Positions 17,374 to 26,030 of a stretch of 64,000 nt of DNA are shown piece after piece; within the stretch, counting starts at the first letter, position 1; every line of letters begins with the position of its first letter. The translations under genes were made by a program, and so were the position numbers. The notes under the pieces were generated by a model that ran no database searches, was not told the origin of the DNA, and worked only from the letters and a program-made list of their open reading frames with translations. Origin of the DNA: Mogibacterium timidum ATCC 33093 (lineage in GTDB: Bacteria > Bacillota > Clostridia > Peptostreptococcales > Anaerovoracaceae); NCBI RefSeq assembly GCF_000525775.1, contig NZ_JALU01000016.1:62001-126000 (forward strand). The letters run 5' to 3'.

Positions 17374-19308
17374 TTATTTCATCAGCTTGCAGATTCTATC
17401 TCCAAATGCGATTGGATCCTCGATAGGCATTCCTTCTAAAATCAACGCCTGGTCATATAGCAGGTGAGCGTAATCGCTGACCTTGTCGTTGTCTCCGTCG
17501 GATACTGCCTGCTTGATAGCTTCGAAGAAAGGCATATCTCCGTTGAGCTCCAGCACCTTATCCGCTTCAACCTCGGACATTTCCTTGTTGCCGGACATCG
17601 CAGCCTGAGCTTTGAGAATTTTTTCCATCTCGATTGACACACCGTCAGCAGTTGCGAAGCAAACAGGGTGGTTCTTGAGCCTTGCGGACAGGATGACCGA
17701 AGATACCTTGTTTCCGAGCGCATCCTTGATTGCGGCAAGCACATCCTTCGCAGCTTCATTTTTCTCTTCCTGCGCTTTCTTCTCGTCATCGCTCTGTTCG
17801 AAGCCGAGATCCTTGTCGGAGATGTTCTTGAACTCTTTGCTATCGTATGCGCGCATCATCATCAATGCAAACTCGTCGATCTCATCGGTGCAATACAGAA
17901 CTTCATAGCCCTTTTCAGTGAAGAGATCCATCTGTGGCATCATCTTGATTTTGCTTCTTGATTCGCCGGCTGCGTAGTAGATGTACTTTTGATCCTCCGG
18001 CATTCTGGATACGTAGTCCTTGAGAGTACTCATGGCTTCGGTCGTGCCGCTGTAGTAGAGCAGCAGATCCTTGATCTTATCCTTGTCAGCGCCGTAGTTG
18101 TCGTAAACTCCGTACTTGAGCTGAATGCCAAATTTATCAAAGAACTGCTCGTACTTTTCCGGCTCTCTGTCACGCATCTCGCCAAAGGCCTGGAGCAGCT
18201 TCTTCTCAAGTCTTTGTGCGATAGCCCTGAGCTGCCTATCCTGCTGCAACATCTCTCTGGAGATGTTGAGTGATAAATCCGGGGAGTCAACCAGTCCGCT
18301 GACAAAGCCGAAATAGCTTGGCAATAAATCCTCGCACTTATCCATTATCAGTACACCGCTGGAATACAGCTGCAGTCCACGCTTGAAATCCTTGCTGTAG
18401 AAGTTGAACGGCACATCGCTTGGTATGAACAGCAGTGCGTCGTATGAAATAACACCCTCGACGTTAGTGTGGATGACCTTTAGCGGATCACTCCAGGCCA
18501 TGTAAGTTTTTTTGTAGAAATCGTTGTACTGCTCGTCAGTGATGTCGCTCTTCTTGGTCTTCCAGAGCGGAACCATGCTGTTGAGCTTGTCATCCTCTGT
18601 AAATGTCTCGTATTCGGGCTTGTAATCCTCGGCCGCCTTTTCTTCATCTGTTGCAGGCTTTTGACGCTGCTTAGTCACACTCATCATGATAGGGTAGCGA
18701 ATATAGTCGGAATACTGCTTGACGATGCTCCTGAGCCTGTACTCCTCGAGGAACTCGCTGTATTTGTCGTCGTCGGTGTCATCTCTGAGGTAGAGGATGA
18801 TGTCCGTCCCGGCTTCGGCTCTTTCAGTCTCTTCGATAGTGAAGCCGTCGGCACCTTCGCTCTCCCAGACGTATGCCTGATCTGCACCAAATGCTCTGGA
18901 GACTACCTTGATGCGCTTTGCAACCATAAATGCGCTGTAAAATCCCACTCCGAATTGACCGATGATATCGGTATCCTCCATTGCCTCGGCATTTTCCGAT
19001 TTGAACTTGAGGGAGCCGCTGCTTGCAATGATTCCGAGGTTGTTTTCTAATTCTTCCCGGGTCATACCGATTCCGTTATCGGAAACCGTTATAGTTCCGG
19101 CCTCCTTGTCCGGTGTGATCCTGATCTCAAAGTCGTCTCTCGAGAGTCCCGTGCGTCCCTCGACTGTTTCCTTGTAATAGCGCTTGTCTATTGCGTCGCT
19201 GGCATTGCTGATGATTTCTCTTATGAATATCTCGCGGTTAGTGTAGATAGAGTTTATCATCAGGTCTAATAATCTCTGAGATTCTGCTTTAAATTGTATT
19301 TTCTCCAT
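17374..19308 (-). CDS. htpG: Chaperone HtpG (Hsp90)
   Basis: A 644-residue Hsp90-family ATPase. The N-terminal ATP site shows REIISNASDAIDK (29-41), SDNGIGMT (about 78-85) and GQFGVGFYSAF (about 116-126); the middle domain has the conserved catalytic-loop arginine region (LNISREMLQQDRQLRAI). The C-terminal dimerisation domain is complete and, as in bacteria, lacks MEEVD. RBS AAGGTT is weak. No CIRCE element lies upstream, so control differs from the hrcA-dnaK operon. Confidence 0.96.
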   Translation of the reverse strand: MEKIQFKAESQRLLDLMINSIYTNREIFIREIISNASDAIDKRYYKETVEGRTGLSRDDFEIRITPDKEAGTITVSDNGIGMTREELENNLGIIASSGSLKFKSENAEAMEDTDIIGQFGVGFYSAFMVAKRIKVVSRAFGADQAYVWESEGADGFTIEETERAEAGTDIILYLRDDTDDDKYSEFLEEYRLRSIVKQYSDYIRYPIMMSVTKQRQKPATDEEKAAEDYKPEYETFTEDDKLNSMVPLWKTKKSDITDEQYNDFYKKTYMAWSDPLKVIHTNVEGVISYDALLFIPSDVPFNFYSKDFKRGLQLYSSGVLIMDKCEDLLPSYFGFVSGLVDSPDLSLNISREMLQQDRQLRAIAQRLEKKLLQAFGEMRDREPEKYEQFFDKFGIQLKYGVYDNYGADKDKIKDLLLYYSGTTEAMSTLKDYVSRMPEDQKYIYYAAGESRSKIKMMPQMDLFTEKGYEVLYCTDEIDEFALMMMRAYDSKEFKNISDKDLGFEQSDDEKKAQEEKNEAAKDVLAAIKDALGNKVSSVILSARLKNHPVCFATADGVSIEMEKILKAQAAMSGNKEMSEVEADKVLELNGDMPFFEAIKQAVSDGDNDKVSDYAHLLYDQALILEGMPIEDPIAFGDRICKLMK

Positions 19309-19454
19309 ATTTATAACCTTCTTTCGCGAATTGTTTATTGAATTTTAGCACTCTGTCGTGCTGTCTGCTAATAATATACTACTAGTTGGGGTTCATTTCA
19401 AGGCTTACGGCAAATAGCCTCCCGGCGAGCAGGAGGCAGCAGATTGTGTGTACG

Positions 19455-19552
19455 TCCGCAGATTGCACAAAAGTGACGTGACTTGCTTAATATGTGCGTA
19501 TGTTTAATAAATACTCTCGCTCCGCAGATTGCATAAAAGCTGCGTGACTTGC
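19455..19552. repeat. Two direct copies of a 32-bp motif in the htpG-trxB gap
   Basis: Copies at 19455-19486 and 19521-19552 share TCCGCAGATTGCA, AAAAG and CGTGACTTGC with a 66-base period; a TACTCTC element also occurs twice (19512, 19566) and a partial CAGATTG copy lies upstream near 19439. They sit in the 560-base gap between divergent htpG and trxB, which has no gene I can support. Function unknown. Confidence 0.6.
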
Positions 19553-19868
19553 AGTGCTGATACAATACTCTCTTTCGGTGATCTGCCTTACCCTCTGAAT
19601 GCAGAGGAACTGAATCAAATATAATTAGACAGCATACCGCCGAGAATGCTGAAACTGCCAAAGTTTCGCCGAAGGATTATTTGCCGCAGAACACAATCAA
19701 GCTGCACACTGCAAATATAAAATTAGATTGTGCAAAATTAAAAATCACATAACATTCATATTTGAGTCATTGCTGCGAGTATAATTAGATTATCAAAGAG
19801 ACATGATGAGCTTGAGCAGCTCGCGTATGTATAAGGTATATATATAAGATAAATACGGAGGTATTGAG

Positions 19869-20813
19869 ATGGCTGATAGGTATGATGTTGTAATTGTTGG
19901 TGGAGGTCCTGCCGGTCTAACCGCGGGCATCTATGCTGCCAGAGCAGGCAAGTCGACTGCTATCATTGAGCGCGGAATGATAGGTGGACAGATTACCTTT
20001 ACGGATTCGATTGATAATTTCCCGGCAGCGCCCGGCATGAACGGCGCTGAGTATGCGATGAAGATTCAGGCGCAGGCTGAGTCATTTGGCGCAGAAATCA
20101 TCATGGATGAAATAGTAGAAGTATCTGCACCTGAGTCTGAGGGCAAAGTCTTTAAGCTCAAGGGCAACAACGATGATTACGAGGCCGTTTCCGTTGTCCT
20201 CGCAACAGGTCTTGACAACAGGAAAATGGGAATTTCCGGTGAAGATGGTTTCATCAGTCGTGGAATCTCATTCTGCGCAGTATGCGACGGAGCATTCTTT
20301 AGAAATAAAGAGGTTGCTGTGTACGGTGGCGGTAACACGGCAGTTGAAGATGCAACCTTCCTAGCTAACATTTGCAGCAAGGTTACGATAATCCACAGAA
20401 GAGATAGATTTAGAGCAGAGCAGGCTGTTGTCAACGAGCTAAAAGCGCACGATAATGTTGAGTTTGTTATGAGCAGCAACGTAGTTGGGGTAAACGGAGA
20501 TAACGCTCTTGAGACTATCACGGTTAAGAATAACGAGACGGGAGAGACCGGAGATATTCCCGTAAGCGCTCTGTTCGTAGCAATCGGCAAGATTCCTAAC
20601 GGCAAGCCTTTTGCCGACCTTGTAGCAACTGACGATGCGGGCTACTATGATATCGACGAGACGTGTATAACACAGACTCCGGGACTGTTTGTAGCAGGAG
20701 ACGGCAGAAGCAAGCAACTCAAGCAGCTGACAACAGCAGTAGCTGACGGTTCTGTCGCGGCAACTAAGGCTTGCCAGTATGTGGATAGACTGAATGGTCG
20801 AGAATATATCTAG
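19869..20813 (+). CDS. trxB: Thioredoxin reductase
   Basis: A 314-residue flavoprotein that reduces thioredoxin with NADPH. FAD motif GGGPAGLTAG (11-20), redox-active pair CAVC (Cys136, Cys139) followed by DGAFF, NADPH motif GGGNTAVED, and C-terminal FAD motif VAGDGRS. Standard short bacterial length. RBS GGAGG. It is followed 70 bases later by the Mrp-type ATPase gene. Confidence 0.95.
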   Translation: MADRYDVVIVGGGPAGLTAGIYAARAGKSTAIIERGMIGGQITFTDSIDNFPAAPGMNGAEYAMKIQAQAESFGAEIIMDEIVEVSAPESEGKVFKLKGNNDDYEAVSVVLATGLDNRKMGISGEDGFISRGISFCAVCDGAFFRNKEVAVYGGGNTAVEDATFLANICSKVTIIHRRDRFRAEQAVVNELKAHDNVEFVMSSNVVGVNGDNALETITVKNNETGETGDIPVSALFVAIGKIPNGKPFADLVATDDAGYYDIDETCITQTPGLFVAGDGRSKQLKQLTTAVADGSVAATKACQYVDRLNGREYI

Positions 20814-20886
20814 GATTTACAGAAATTTGTAGTACAATGATAGGGCATGATTAACAAATAAGAAACGCTTATATAGGAGGAATGAA

Positions 20887-21741
20887 ATGGCAGACAATAT
20901 GCAGACACCGGAATCCTGCAGCCATGACTGTTCAAGCTGCGGGTCCAGCTGCTCATCCAGAGAAGCCGGGGCGCCTCAGCATGAGCAGCTCAATGAAAAC
21001 AGCAGGGTTGAGAAGGTTATCGCGGTAGTGAGCGGCAAGGGTGGCGTTGGCAAATCAATGGTTACAGCGCTTTCGGCTGTTGCGGCTAACCGCAACGGAT
21101 GCAAGGTTGGCGTTATGGACGCCGATATCACAGGACCGTCGATTCCTAAGATGTTCGGCATTCACGACAAGGCTTACGGAAGCGAGATCGGCATCATACC
21201 TTGTGCGACTCCGTCCGAGGTTAAGCTTATGTCGCTGAATCTGCTCACCGAAAATGAGAGCGATCCTGTTGTATGGAGAGGTCCGGTTATCGCGGGTGCA
21301 GTCACTCAGTTTTGGACAGATGTAGCATGGGGAGACCTGGATGTAATGTTCATCGATATGCCTCCGGGTACAGGTGATGTACCGCTGACAGTATTCCAGT
21401 CGCTTCCGGTTGACGGAATTATCGTCGTTACATCTCCTCAGGAGCTCGTGTCCATGATTGTTGAGAAGGCGGTCAAGATGGCCGAGATGATGAACGTGCC
21501 GATCCTTGGAATAGTTGAAAATATGAGCTACTTCGAGTGCCCGGACAATGGCAGGAAATACGAAATCTTCGGCAAGAGTCACGTCGACGAGATCGCAGCG
21601 GAGCACGGGCTAAAAGTGCTGGCCAAGCTGCCAATTGATCCTGACCTCGCTGCGCTCAGCGATCAGGGAAGGATCGAGTTCGCAGACACATCGCTTCTCG
21701 ACGAATCGATCATGCAGATTATGGACGGAATTGGCAGGTAG
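20887..21741 (+). CDS. Mrp/NBP35-family iron-sulfur carrier ATPase
   Basis: A 284-residue P-loop protein. The deviant Walker A SGKGGVGKSM is at about 50-59, Walker B-like MFIDMPPGTGD near 155. The N-terminus is cysteine-rich (CSHDCSSCGSSC), which in this family can bind an Fe-S cluster. The family scaffolds or transfers Fe-S clusters in the cytosol. AGGAGG precedes the ATG, and a strong terminator ends the gene, so trxB and this gene may form one unit. Confidence 0.88.
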   Translation: MADNMQTPESCSHDCSSCGSSCSSREAGAPQHEQLNENSRVEKVIAVVSGKGGVGKSMVTALSAVAANRNGCKVGVMDADITGPSIPKMFGIHDKAYGSEIGIIPCATPSEVKLMSLNLLTENESDPVVWRGPVIAGAVTQFWTDVAWGDLDVMFIDMPPGTGDVPLTVFQSLPVDGIIVVTSPQELVSMIVEKAVKMAEMMNVPILGIVENMSYFECPDNGRKYEIFGKSHVDEIAAEHGLKVLAKLPIDPDLAALSDQGRIEFADTSLLDESIMQIMDGIGR

Positions 21742-21765
21742 ATCGCCATCCGCATTTATCTTAAA

Positions 21766-21807
21766 AAATAGCCTCGGTTGTACTATTTCGGTATGCCGAG
21801 GCTATTT
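21766..21807 (+). terminator. Terminator after the Mrp-type ATPase
   Basis: AAATAGCCTCGG and CCGAGGCTATTT arms around an 18-base loop, 25 bases after the stop. Confidence 0.85.
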
Positions 21808-21905
21808 GTATGTCTGCGATATCTTGGAACGGATATGTCAAAGCACTTCATGGATAATTTCGCTATATGCAAAGCAAAAATGCAAAGAGAAAAGAAGAAT
21901 AACTA

Positions 21906-21960
21906 TTGACAACTATATTAGTATATTGTAATATTCAAATATATTAATATACTAATATAG
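21906..21960 (+). promoter_or_regulatory. Promoter overlapped by a 15-bp perfect inverted repeat (ArsR operator)
   Basis: TTGACA (21906-21911), 17-base spacer and TAATAT (21929-21934). CTATATTAGTATATT (21913-21927) is repeated in inverted orientation at 21946-21960, covering the spacer, -10 and start site. Binding there would block RNA polymerase. The adjacent arsR-type gene is the natural candidate for autoregulation. Confidence 0.75.
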
Positions 21961-22019
21961 CGCAAGCCGCAAGCGCATATGATTGCACGACACAGGATTA
22001 ATAAAATGAGAGGTTGAAC

Positions 22020-22313
22020 ATGAAATCACAGAGAGAACTAATAGAGGAAAAGGCAGAGATAGTTAAGGCTCTTTCGTCTCCCGCCAGACTGTGCATAGTC
22101 AAGACGCTGATAGATCAGGGCGAGAAGACTGTTGGCGATATTACCGACTGTATGGATCTGTCTCAATCGGCAATTTCACAGCAGCTGGCTAAGCTCAAGA
22201 GCTTAGGACTGGTTGAGGTAAGAAGAGAGGGCAATATGGCCTTCTACAGCTGCGTGCGAGATGATGTCAGGGTGTTTGTAGAGACTCTGTTCGAATTGGA
22301 GAGCTTATTGTAA
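22020..22313 (+). CDS. ArsR-family transcriptional repressor
   Basis: A 97-residue winged-helix repressor: LSSPARLCIVKTL opens helix 2, DLSQSAISQQLAKLKSLGLV (about 47-65) is the recognition helix, VRREGNMAFYSC the wing. Cysteines are at 25, 44 and 78. It lacks the classical ELCVCDL arsenic motif, and together with the downstream persulfide enzyme it looks like a sulfur or redox sensor of the SqrR/BigR kind; this is inference. ATG at 22020 follows AGAGG; an upstream in-frame TTG is too close to the RBS. A perfect inverted repeat covers its promoter. Confidence 0.85.
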   Translation: MKSQRELIEEKAEIVKALSSPARLCIVKTLIDQGEKTVGDITDCMDLSQSAISQQLAKLKSLGLVEVRREGNMAFYSCVRDDVRVFVETLFELESLL

Positions 22314-22371
22314 ACAGAATCATTTCAACTTGGATTTTACTTTAAATGGATATTCATATATGGAGGTAAAC

Positions 22372-24876
22372 ATGAAGGTTTTAGTTGTCGGAGCTGTTGC
22401 AGGTGGCGCGACAGCGCTGGCGAGACTCAGAAGGCTGGATGAAGACGCAGAGATTATAGTGTTTGAGAGAGGTGGATACATCTCTTATGCTAACTGCGGT
22501 TTGCCGTATTATATCGGCGAGCAGATTAAGAATAGAGAATCGCTTTTCGTATCCGACAAGGACACGATAGAGGCAAAGTATGGAGTTGAGATTCGGCTGA
22601 ACAGTAATGTCGAGTCGATAGACAGAGAACGTAGAATGATAGAGGTCAAGAATCCGGAAACAGGGGAGGTGTATGAAGAAACATACGATAAGCTGTTGCT
22701 GTCGACCGGATCCTCACCATTTGTGCCAAATCCGGCCTGGCTGGACCAGACGAGAGTATTTAAGCTCTGGACTATTCCGGATACTGACAGTATCTATGAA
22801 TTTGTCGTAAGCTATGCACCTAAGCGTGCAGTCATAGTCGGGGGCGGATTTATCGGATTGGAGATGGCGGAAAATCTTAGCGATCGGGGCGTTGAAGTTT
22901 CACTCTGTGATATGGCCGATCAGGTAATGCCGCCAATCGACAAGGATATGGCCAAGATAGTAGAGGTCAGACTGGCTGAACATGGTGTTCATCTTCATCT
23001 GGGCAATGGTCTAAAGGACATCGAGAACGATGGCACAAGAGTCGTGCTTGCTGACGGAACTGCTATTGAGACTGATTTAGTTATTCTTTCGATAGGAGTA
23101 AAGCCGAACAGCCAGCTTGCCGAGGCTGCCGGACTTGAGTTAAATGCCAGGCGCGGAATCAAGGTGGACGAGTTCATGCACACCTCCGATCCGAACATAT
23201 ACGCTGTTGGAGACGTTATCGGTGTGCAGGACTATATACTTGGTGGCGAGGTGATGATTCCACTTGCAGGCCCGGCCAATAAGCAGGGCAGGAATGTTGC
23301 GGAGAACATACTTGGTCTCGGGCAGAAAACTTGCGATGGAACACTGGGGACTTCCGTTGCCAAGATATTTGACATGACTGTTGCCTCAACCGGAGCTAGC
23401 GAGAAGTCATTAAGTAGAGCGGGCAAGGTCTATGGCAAGGATTACCACGTTTCACTGGTCCATCCTATGAGCCACGCAGGCTATTATCCGGGTGCAACGC
23501 CGATGACTATCAAGCTTATCTTCGCTGACTGCGGAGATGTGCTCGGCGCGCAGATAGTCGGATATGATGGTGTGGATAAGAGAATTGATACTATTTCGAC
23601 CCTGTTGCATTTCCACGGGAAGGTGGATGACCTCACCAATCTTGAGCTTGCCTACGCACCGCCGTACTCGTCGGCCAAGGACCCTGTGAATTTTGCAGGT
23701 TATGCGGCAGAGAACATACTTGTGGGATTTGCACACCCGATAAAATTCAGCGAGTGGGAGGCCGATAAGGACAAATACGTGCTGCTCGATGTGCGAGAGG
23801 AAATAGAAGTGTTGGCGAGTCCTGTCGATGGGGCGATTCATATCCCGCTGACAAAGCTTCGCGACAGGTTCGAGGAACTGGACAGGGATAAGTGCTATGT
23901 AGCTTTCTGCGCAGTCGGTCTTAGAGGATATATAGCCGAGAGAATTCTCCGTCAGAAGGGGTATGATGCATACTACCTTCTCGGTGGACACAGAACCATG
24001 AAGACGCTGACGGCTGATATAAGTAAAATCAAGGCACATCAGGGGGCGGATGCTGCAAAGGTTGACACTTCACAGGAGAAGCTCGCTGTAAATTCCGTAC
24101 GGGCCGAGAACAAAACTGTAGCGATCGATGCTTGTGGACTTAGCTGTCCGGGACCTATACTCAAGGTATCTGACGCGATGAAGGCGCTTGAGACCGGAGA
24201 TAAACTGGACGTTTCCGCCAGTGATCCCGGGTTTATCAGCGATATTGGAAGCTGGTGTCAGAATACAGGCAATACGCTACTGGAAACCTCGTCTGACGGC
24301 GGCAGTTATCATGCGGTGCTGCAGCGAGGTGTGAGCTGCGATGCCTCCGGAGTGTGCGAGGCCCCCGGTAGCAGCTGCGAGGAATCAGTAGATACATCGT
24401 GTACTCCCAAGGAGAAGACGATGATAGTTTTTGACGGAGATTTGGATAAAGCAATCGCTTCGTTTATAATCGCCACCGGAGCGGCCGCGATGGGCAACAA
24501 GGTGCACATGTTCTTTACCTTCTGGGGGTTAAGCGTCATAAGAAAGCATCAACCTCCGACAGTCAAGAAGAATTTCATATCCGGGATGTTTGCCAATATG
24601 CTGCCAAAGGGCTCGAGAAAGCTCAAGCTATCGCATATGAATATGGGCGGTATGGGAGCCAAGATGATACGCAACGTCATGAAATCCAAGGATATAGCGT
24701 CGCTTGAAGAGTTGATCCGGACTGCTATAGATATGGGGGTCGAGATGACGGCGTGTCAGATGTCTATGGATGTGATGGGGCTTACCAAGGACGAGCTGCT
24801 GGATGGTGTCAAGATTGGCGGCGTTGCTACGATGCTCAACAATTCAGATAAGTCCAATATGAACCTCTTTATATAG
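22372..24876 (+). CDS. Four-domain CoA-disulfide/persulfide oxidoreductase (FAD reductase-rhodanese-TusA-DsrE)
   Basis: An 834-residue fusion. Residues 1-450 are a CoA-disulfide reductase-like FAD/NAD(P)H enzyme with VVGAVAGGATALARLRR and the redox cysteine in SYANCGLPYY (Cys42). About 465-555 is a rhodanese domain with FCAVGLRG (Cys513). About 580-650 is a TusA-like domain with DACGLSCPGPILKV (Cys592). From 684 a DsrE/F-like domain (MIVFDGDLDKAIASF) runs to the end. The series suits passing persulfide sulfur between cysteines and reducing CoA or protein persulfides in the cytosol. The start at 22372 has ATGGAGG upstream. It is co-transcribed with the ArsR repressor. Confidence 0.88.
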   Translation: MKVLVVGAVAGGATALARLRRLDEDAEIIVFERGGYISYANCGLPYYIGEQIKNRESLFVSDKDTIEAKYGVEIRLNSNVESIDRERRMIEVKNPETGEVYEETYDKLLLSTGSSPFVPNPAWLDQTRVFKLWTIPDTDSIYEFVVSYAPKRAVIVGGGFIGLEMAENLSDRGVEVSLCDMADQVMPPIDKDMAKIVEVRLAEHGVHLHLGNGLKDIENDGTRVVLADGTAIETDLVILSIGVKPNSQLAEAAGLELNARRGIKVDEFMHTSDPNIYAVGDVIGVQDYILGGEVMIPLAGPANKQGRNVAENILGLGQKTCDGTLGTSVAKIFDMTVASTGASEKSLSRAGKVYGKDYHVSLVHPMSHAGYYPGATPMTIKLIFADCGDVLGAQIVGYDGVDKRIDTISTLLHFHGKVDDLTNLELAYAPPYSSAKDPVNFAGYAAENILVGFAHPIKFSEWEADKDKYVLLDVREEIEVLASPVDGAIHIPLTKLRDRFEELDRDKCYVAFCAVGLRGYIAERILRQKGYDAYYLLGGHRTMKTLTADISKIKAHQGADAAKVDTSQEKLAVNSVRAENKTVAIDACGLSCPGPILKVSDAMKALETGDKLDVSASDPGFISDIGSWCQNTGNTLLETSSDGGSYHAVLQRGVSCDASGVCEAPGSSCEESVDTSCTPKEKTMIVFDGDLDKAIASFIIATGAAAMGNKVHMFFTFWGLSVIRKHQPPTVKKNFISGMFANMLPKGSRKLKLSHMNMGGMGAKMIRNVMKSKDIASLEELIRTAIDMGVEMTACQMSMDVMGLTKDELLDGVKIGGVATMLNNSDKSNMNLFI

Positions 24877-24936
24877 CAATATTTGCTGCAGTTAGGGGGT
24901 TAAGTGGAACTCCCTGAGAATTTATATAGCAATATT
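24868..24936. repeat. 16-bp direct repeat flanking a hairpin, at the end of the four-domain gene
   Basis: TTTATATAGCAATATT occurs at 24868-24883 (spanning the stop codon) and at 24921-24936. Between them AGGGGGTT/AACTCCCT (24894-24901, 24908-24915) form an 8-bp stem with a 6-base loop. The hairpin may end the operon transcript; the flanking repeats look like a target-site duplication, but 16 bp is long for most elements. Confidence 0.5.
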
Positions 24937-25216
24937 GCGAACAAAATTATAGTGCAGGTGATTGAGGAGAGGTAGGTAATAACTTGGTGGAAAGTAAGGA
25001 GTGATGCCTATAGCGGAAAATGAGTGAACGGAGCTGCAGACGAGCTTAAAGGCGCCTCTCTAGCAGCTCCTTGAGAAAAATGTGTACAATTTACAAGTTA
25101 CAAGCACAAACTGCAAAACGTGCTGCAAATAAAAACTGATAAAGTAATTAAAATCATAATAATTCAAAAGGATAATTTTAATTCCGAAAGGTCGTTAATT
25201 TAGCGGCCTTTTTTAT
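24937..25216 (+). other. Structured non-coding stretch ending in a terminator, possible small RNA
   Basis: Part of the 549-base gap before the XRE gene. It holds a perfect 8-bp stem GGAGCTGC/GCAGCTCC (25030-25037, 25063-25070) and ends with an intrinsic terminator, AAAGGTCG/CGGCCTTTTTT (25187-25216). That terminator is 300 bases past the nearest upstream gene and before the next promoter (25275), so it may end a separate transcript. Two tiny frames with ribosome sites occur near 24985-25030. I recognise no known RNA family. Confidence 0.3.
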
Positions 25217-25274
25217 TTTTCAAAGAAATCATTACCGCACTTTGTTTAATATATCGAGAATTTTGATTAATATA

Positions 25275-25321
25275 TTGACATTAGACTGCGCGCGATTATA
25301 ATTATACTGTTAGTTTACTAA
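25275..25321 (+). promoter_or_regulatory. Promoter and palindrome before the XRE-cupin gene
   Basis: TTGACA (25275-25280), 16-base spacer, TATAAT (25297-25302). A palindrome TTAGT-TT-ACTAA (25310-25321) sits at the transcription start, a likely operator for the XRE-cupin protein or another repressor. Confidence 0.6.
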
Positions 25322-25425
25322 TACTAAATTTTTTACTTATTATAATGCGTGGCAGCAAACAGTCCTGTGTTGAGCGATATGCTGCTGAGGCGTGATATTA
25401 TAGGGATTTCAGGTGAGGAGTTTTA

Positions 25426-25959
25426 ATGGAAATCGGTGACAAGATTAAACAGCTGAGAATAGAGCGTGGACTCACACAGGAGGAGCTGGCTGACAGAGCC
25501 GAGCTTTCCAAAGGGTTCATATCGCAGGTTGAGAGAGATCTGACATCTCCCTCGATTGCGACGCTCGAGGACATCATAATATCTCTCGGAAGCGATCTCA
25601 CAACCTTCTTCTCTGAAAAGGAGAAACCGCAGATTGTTTTTAACAGTGATGATTACTTCGTCAAGGAGGATGAACGCCACAAAAGCACGATAGAGTGGAT
25701 AGTCCCGAATGCCCAGAAAAATAACATGGAACCCATCAGGGTTACCATTGGCGCCGGGGGTACGACAATTCCCGACAATCCTCATGAAGGTGAGGAATTC
25801 GGGTATGTAATCAAAGGGGCTATCGATATTCACATCGGCAGTGACAGTTATCACGTCAAGAAGGGTGAGACCTTCTATATCTATCCGGAGCAGGAGCATC
25901 ATATCAGCTCGTGCAAAGGAGCAGAGATAATATGGGTTAGCTCGCCGCCCAGCTTTTAA
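25426..25959 (+). CDS. XRE-family regulator with C-terminal cupin domain (polyamine-type)
   Basis: A 177-residue regulator. Residues 5-60 form a lambda-repressor-like helix-turn-helix (RGLTQEELADRAELSKGFISQ); residues about 105-175 form a cupin barrel (PHEGEEFGYVIKGAIDIHIG, YPEQEHHISSC). This is the PuuR-like architecture of regulators that sense polyamines or related small molecules. It lies 71 bases upstream of potABCD on the same strand, so it very likely controls that importer. Confidence 0.85.
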   Translation: MEIGDKIKQLRIERGLTQEELADRAELSKGFISQVERDLTSPSIATLEDIIISLGSDLTTFFSEKEKPQIVFNSDDYFVKEDERHKSTIEWIVPNAQKNNMEPIRVTIGAGGTTIPDNPHEGEEFGYVIKGAIDIHIGSDSYHVKKGETFYIYPEQEHHISSCKGAEIIWVSSPPSF

Positions 25960-26030
25960 GCGAGTTATATCGAGTTATATATGGGAACGTACCGGGAAGT
26001 TTGCGCCAATGACTATTTTGGAGGAAAGAT

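Noticed and set aside
19455-19552. CRISPR array remnant
   Set aside because: Only two copies, no dyad symmetry, and no cas genes in the window.
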